Source: Alphaproteobacteria bacterium (GTDB lineage Bacteria > Pseudomonadota > Alphaproteobacteria > UBA8366 > GCA-2717185). From it: a stretch of DNA of 32,943 nucleotides. Where the stretch lies: NCBI GenBank assembly GCA_021774435.1, contig JAJFJB010000195.1, positions 1-32,943 on the forward strand. The letters are read 5' to 3'. Numbering within the stretch: the stretch's first letter is position 1; each line of letters opens with the position of its first letter. The notes under the pieces are model-generated. The model was given only the letters and a program-made list of their open reading frames with translations. It did not search any database and was not told where the DNA came from. Positions 32,161 to 32,943 of this stretch are shown here, in pieces. A program made the translations under genes and the position numbers.

Positions 32161-32943
32161 TGCTAATCAAAATTCCACGCGGTTGGGAACGTCCGGAGAC
32201 AGACGCAACGCCTGAAAAGATTTTTCAGAATAGACGTGCCCTCATAAAATCACTCGCTGCAGGCCCGATCCTCGCGGCAAGTCCGCTTCTGCTTTCCGCC
32301 TGCGACGAGGCGCCCAAAGTTGCGGCAAAACCGCCGGAGCCGGATCCCTCCGCTCCGCTATATCCGGTCGACAGAAATCCAAAATACACCTTGGACCGCC
32401 CCATCACGTCAGTACAGTTGGCGACCAGCTACAACAATTACTATGAGTTTGGGTCCTCAAAATCCGTTGTCGCGGAGTCTCAGGCTTTGCCGCTTCGGCC
32501 GTGGACCGTCACGATCGACGGCATGGTCGAAAAGCCCATGGAAATCGGCGTCGACGAGTTGCTGAAAAAGATGCCACTGGAAGAGCGGCTATACCGGCAC
32601 CGCTGCGTCGAAGCCTGGTCAATGGACGTGCCGTGGAGCGGCTTTGCTCTGAAGGCCCTGGTAGAGTTGGCCCGCCCCGCATCCGGCGCTCGGTATCTGC
32701 AGATGACCAGCTTCAAGAACCCGGACGTCGCGCCGGGTCAAAAATCATCCTGGTACCCGTGGCCTTACGTAGAAGGCGTAACATTGGCAGAAGCGGCCAA
32801 TGAGTTGGCATTCATTTCGACTGGCGCCTATGGCAAGCCCCTGCCCAAACAAATGGGGGCGCCGCTCCGCCTGACTCTACCCTGGAAATACGGGTTTAAG
32901 TCGGCCAAAGGGCTCGTGCGCTTCACCTTTACGGACAAACGCC
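32161..32943 (+). CDS. msrP: MsrP/YedY-like molybdopterin enzyme, catalytic subunit, 3' end outside window
   Basis: 261 residues are visible and the frame runs off the window end. The ATG has AGGAG eight bases upstream. The sequence follows E. coli MsrP (YedY): a Tat-type NRRALIK with twin arginines at 25-26, NNYYEFG, PWTVTIDGMVEKP, LEERLYRHRCVEAWSM with the molybdenum-ligand Cys149, then YPYVEG-like PWPYVEGVTL and APLRLTLPWKYGFKS. In the family this periplasmic enzyme reduces methionine sulfoxide in proteins, with electrons from the membrane heme protein MsrQ, which would be expected downstream but is outside the window. Unusually, the signal segment ends in a perfect lipobox LSAC (Cys48), so it may be membrane-tethered by lipid. 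I am confident of the family and less so of the exact substrate. Confidence 0.93.

Overview
The window looks like chromosomal DNA of an alphaproteobacterium, probably a free-living, Gram-negative, Rhodospirillales-like heterotroph. This rests on moderate-to-high GC with mixed third-position use, an alphaproteobacterial-type short NAD kinase, outer-membrane lipoproteins, a SCO copper chaperone, a Tat-exported MsrP-type molybdoenzyme and an alanine dehydrogenase. The species call is inference; no rRNA or tRNA gene is present. I see no insertion sequence, phage gene, integrase or CRISPR array.

Layout. (1) 1-2624: an envelope-linked partner-switching module made of the C-terminal part of a membrane PP2C/SpoIIE phosphatase, an OmpA-like lipoprotein, a secreted FecR-domain protein and an RsbW-like anti-sigma kinase. 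(2) 2637-4536: an NTF2/SnoaL-like protein, a small secreted protein of unknown function and NAD kinase. (3) 4553-10957, minus strand: a complete dipeptide/oligopeptide ABC transporter operon (binding protein, two permeases, two ATPases) that ends in an overlapping N-formylglutamate amidohydrolase. A zinc aspartoacylase/succinylglutamate desuccinylase-like gene is divergent at 11266. (4) 12239-16703: an acyl-CoA synthetase, rhomboid protease, nitroreductase, small lipoprotein and alanine dehydrogenase. (5) 16748-18935: a TPR-glycosyltransferase fusion coupled to a methyltransferase. (6) 19012-25138: a PAS-PAS-GGDEF-EAL protein divergent from a full-length pyruvate carboxylase. (7) 25150-29874: a DehI-like protein, a FAS1-like/MaoC-type hydratase, an OmpR-family two-component pair and a class II HDAC-like deacetylase. 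(8) 30147 to the end: a same-strand cluster of exported, cysteine-rich proteins. It holds a CNPC-repeat peptide, two unrecognised secreted proteins with CX3C motifs, a SCO1/SenC protein (also CX3C) and an MsrP/YedY-like molybdoenzyme cut by the window end.

Most genes are ordinary core or accessory metabolism. The part least like a textbook operon is cluster (8). Four consecutive exported proteins carry closely spaced cysteines of the kind that bind copper or exchange disulfides, and they lead directly into a methionine-sulfoxide-repair type enzyme. I infer a periplasmic copper-handling or oxidative-damage module. A second system worth attention is region (3), where a peptide importer is tied to two different N-deacylating hydrolases, suggesting uptake and de-blocking of N-acylated peptides or amino acids.
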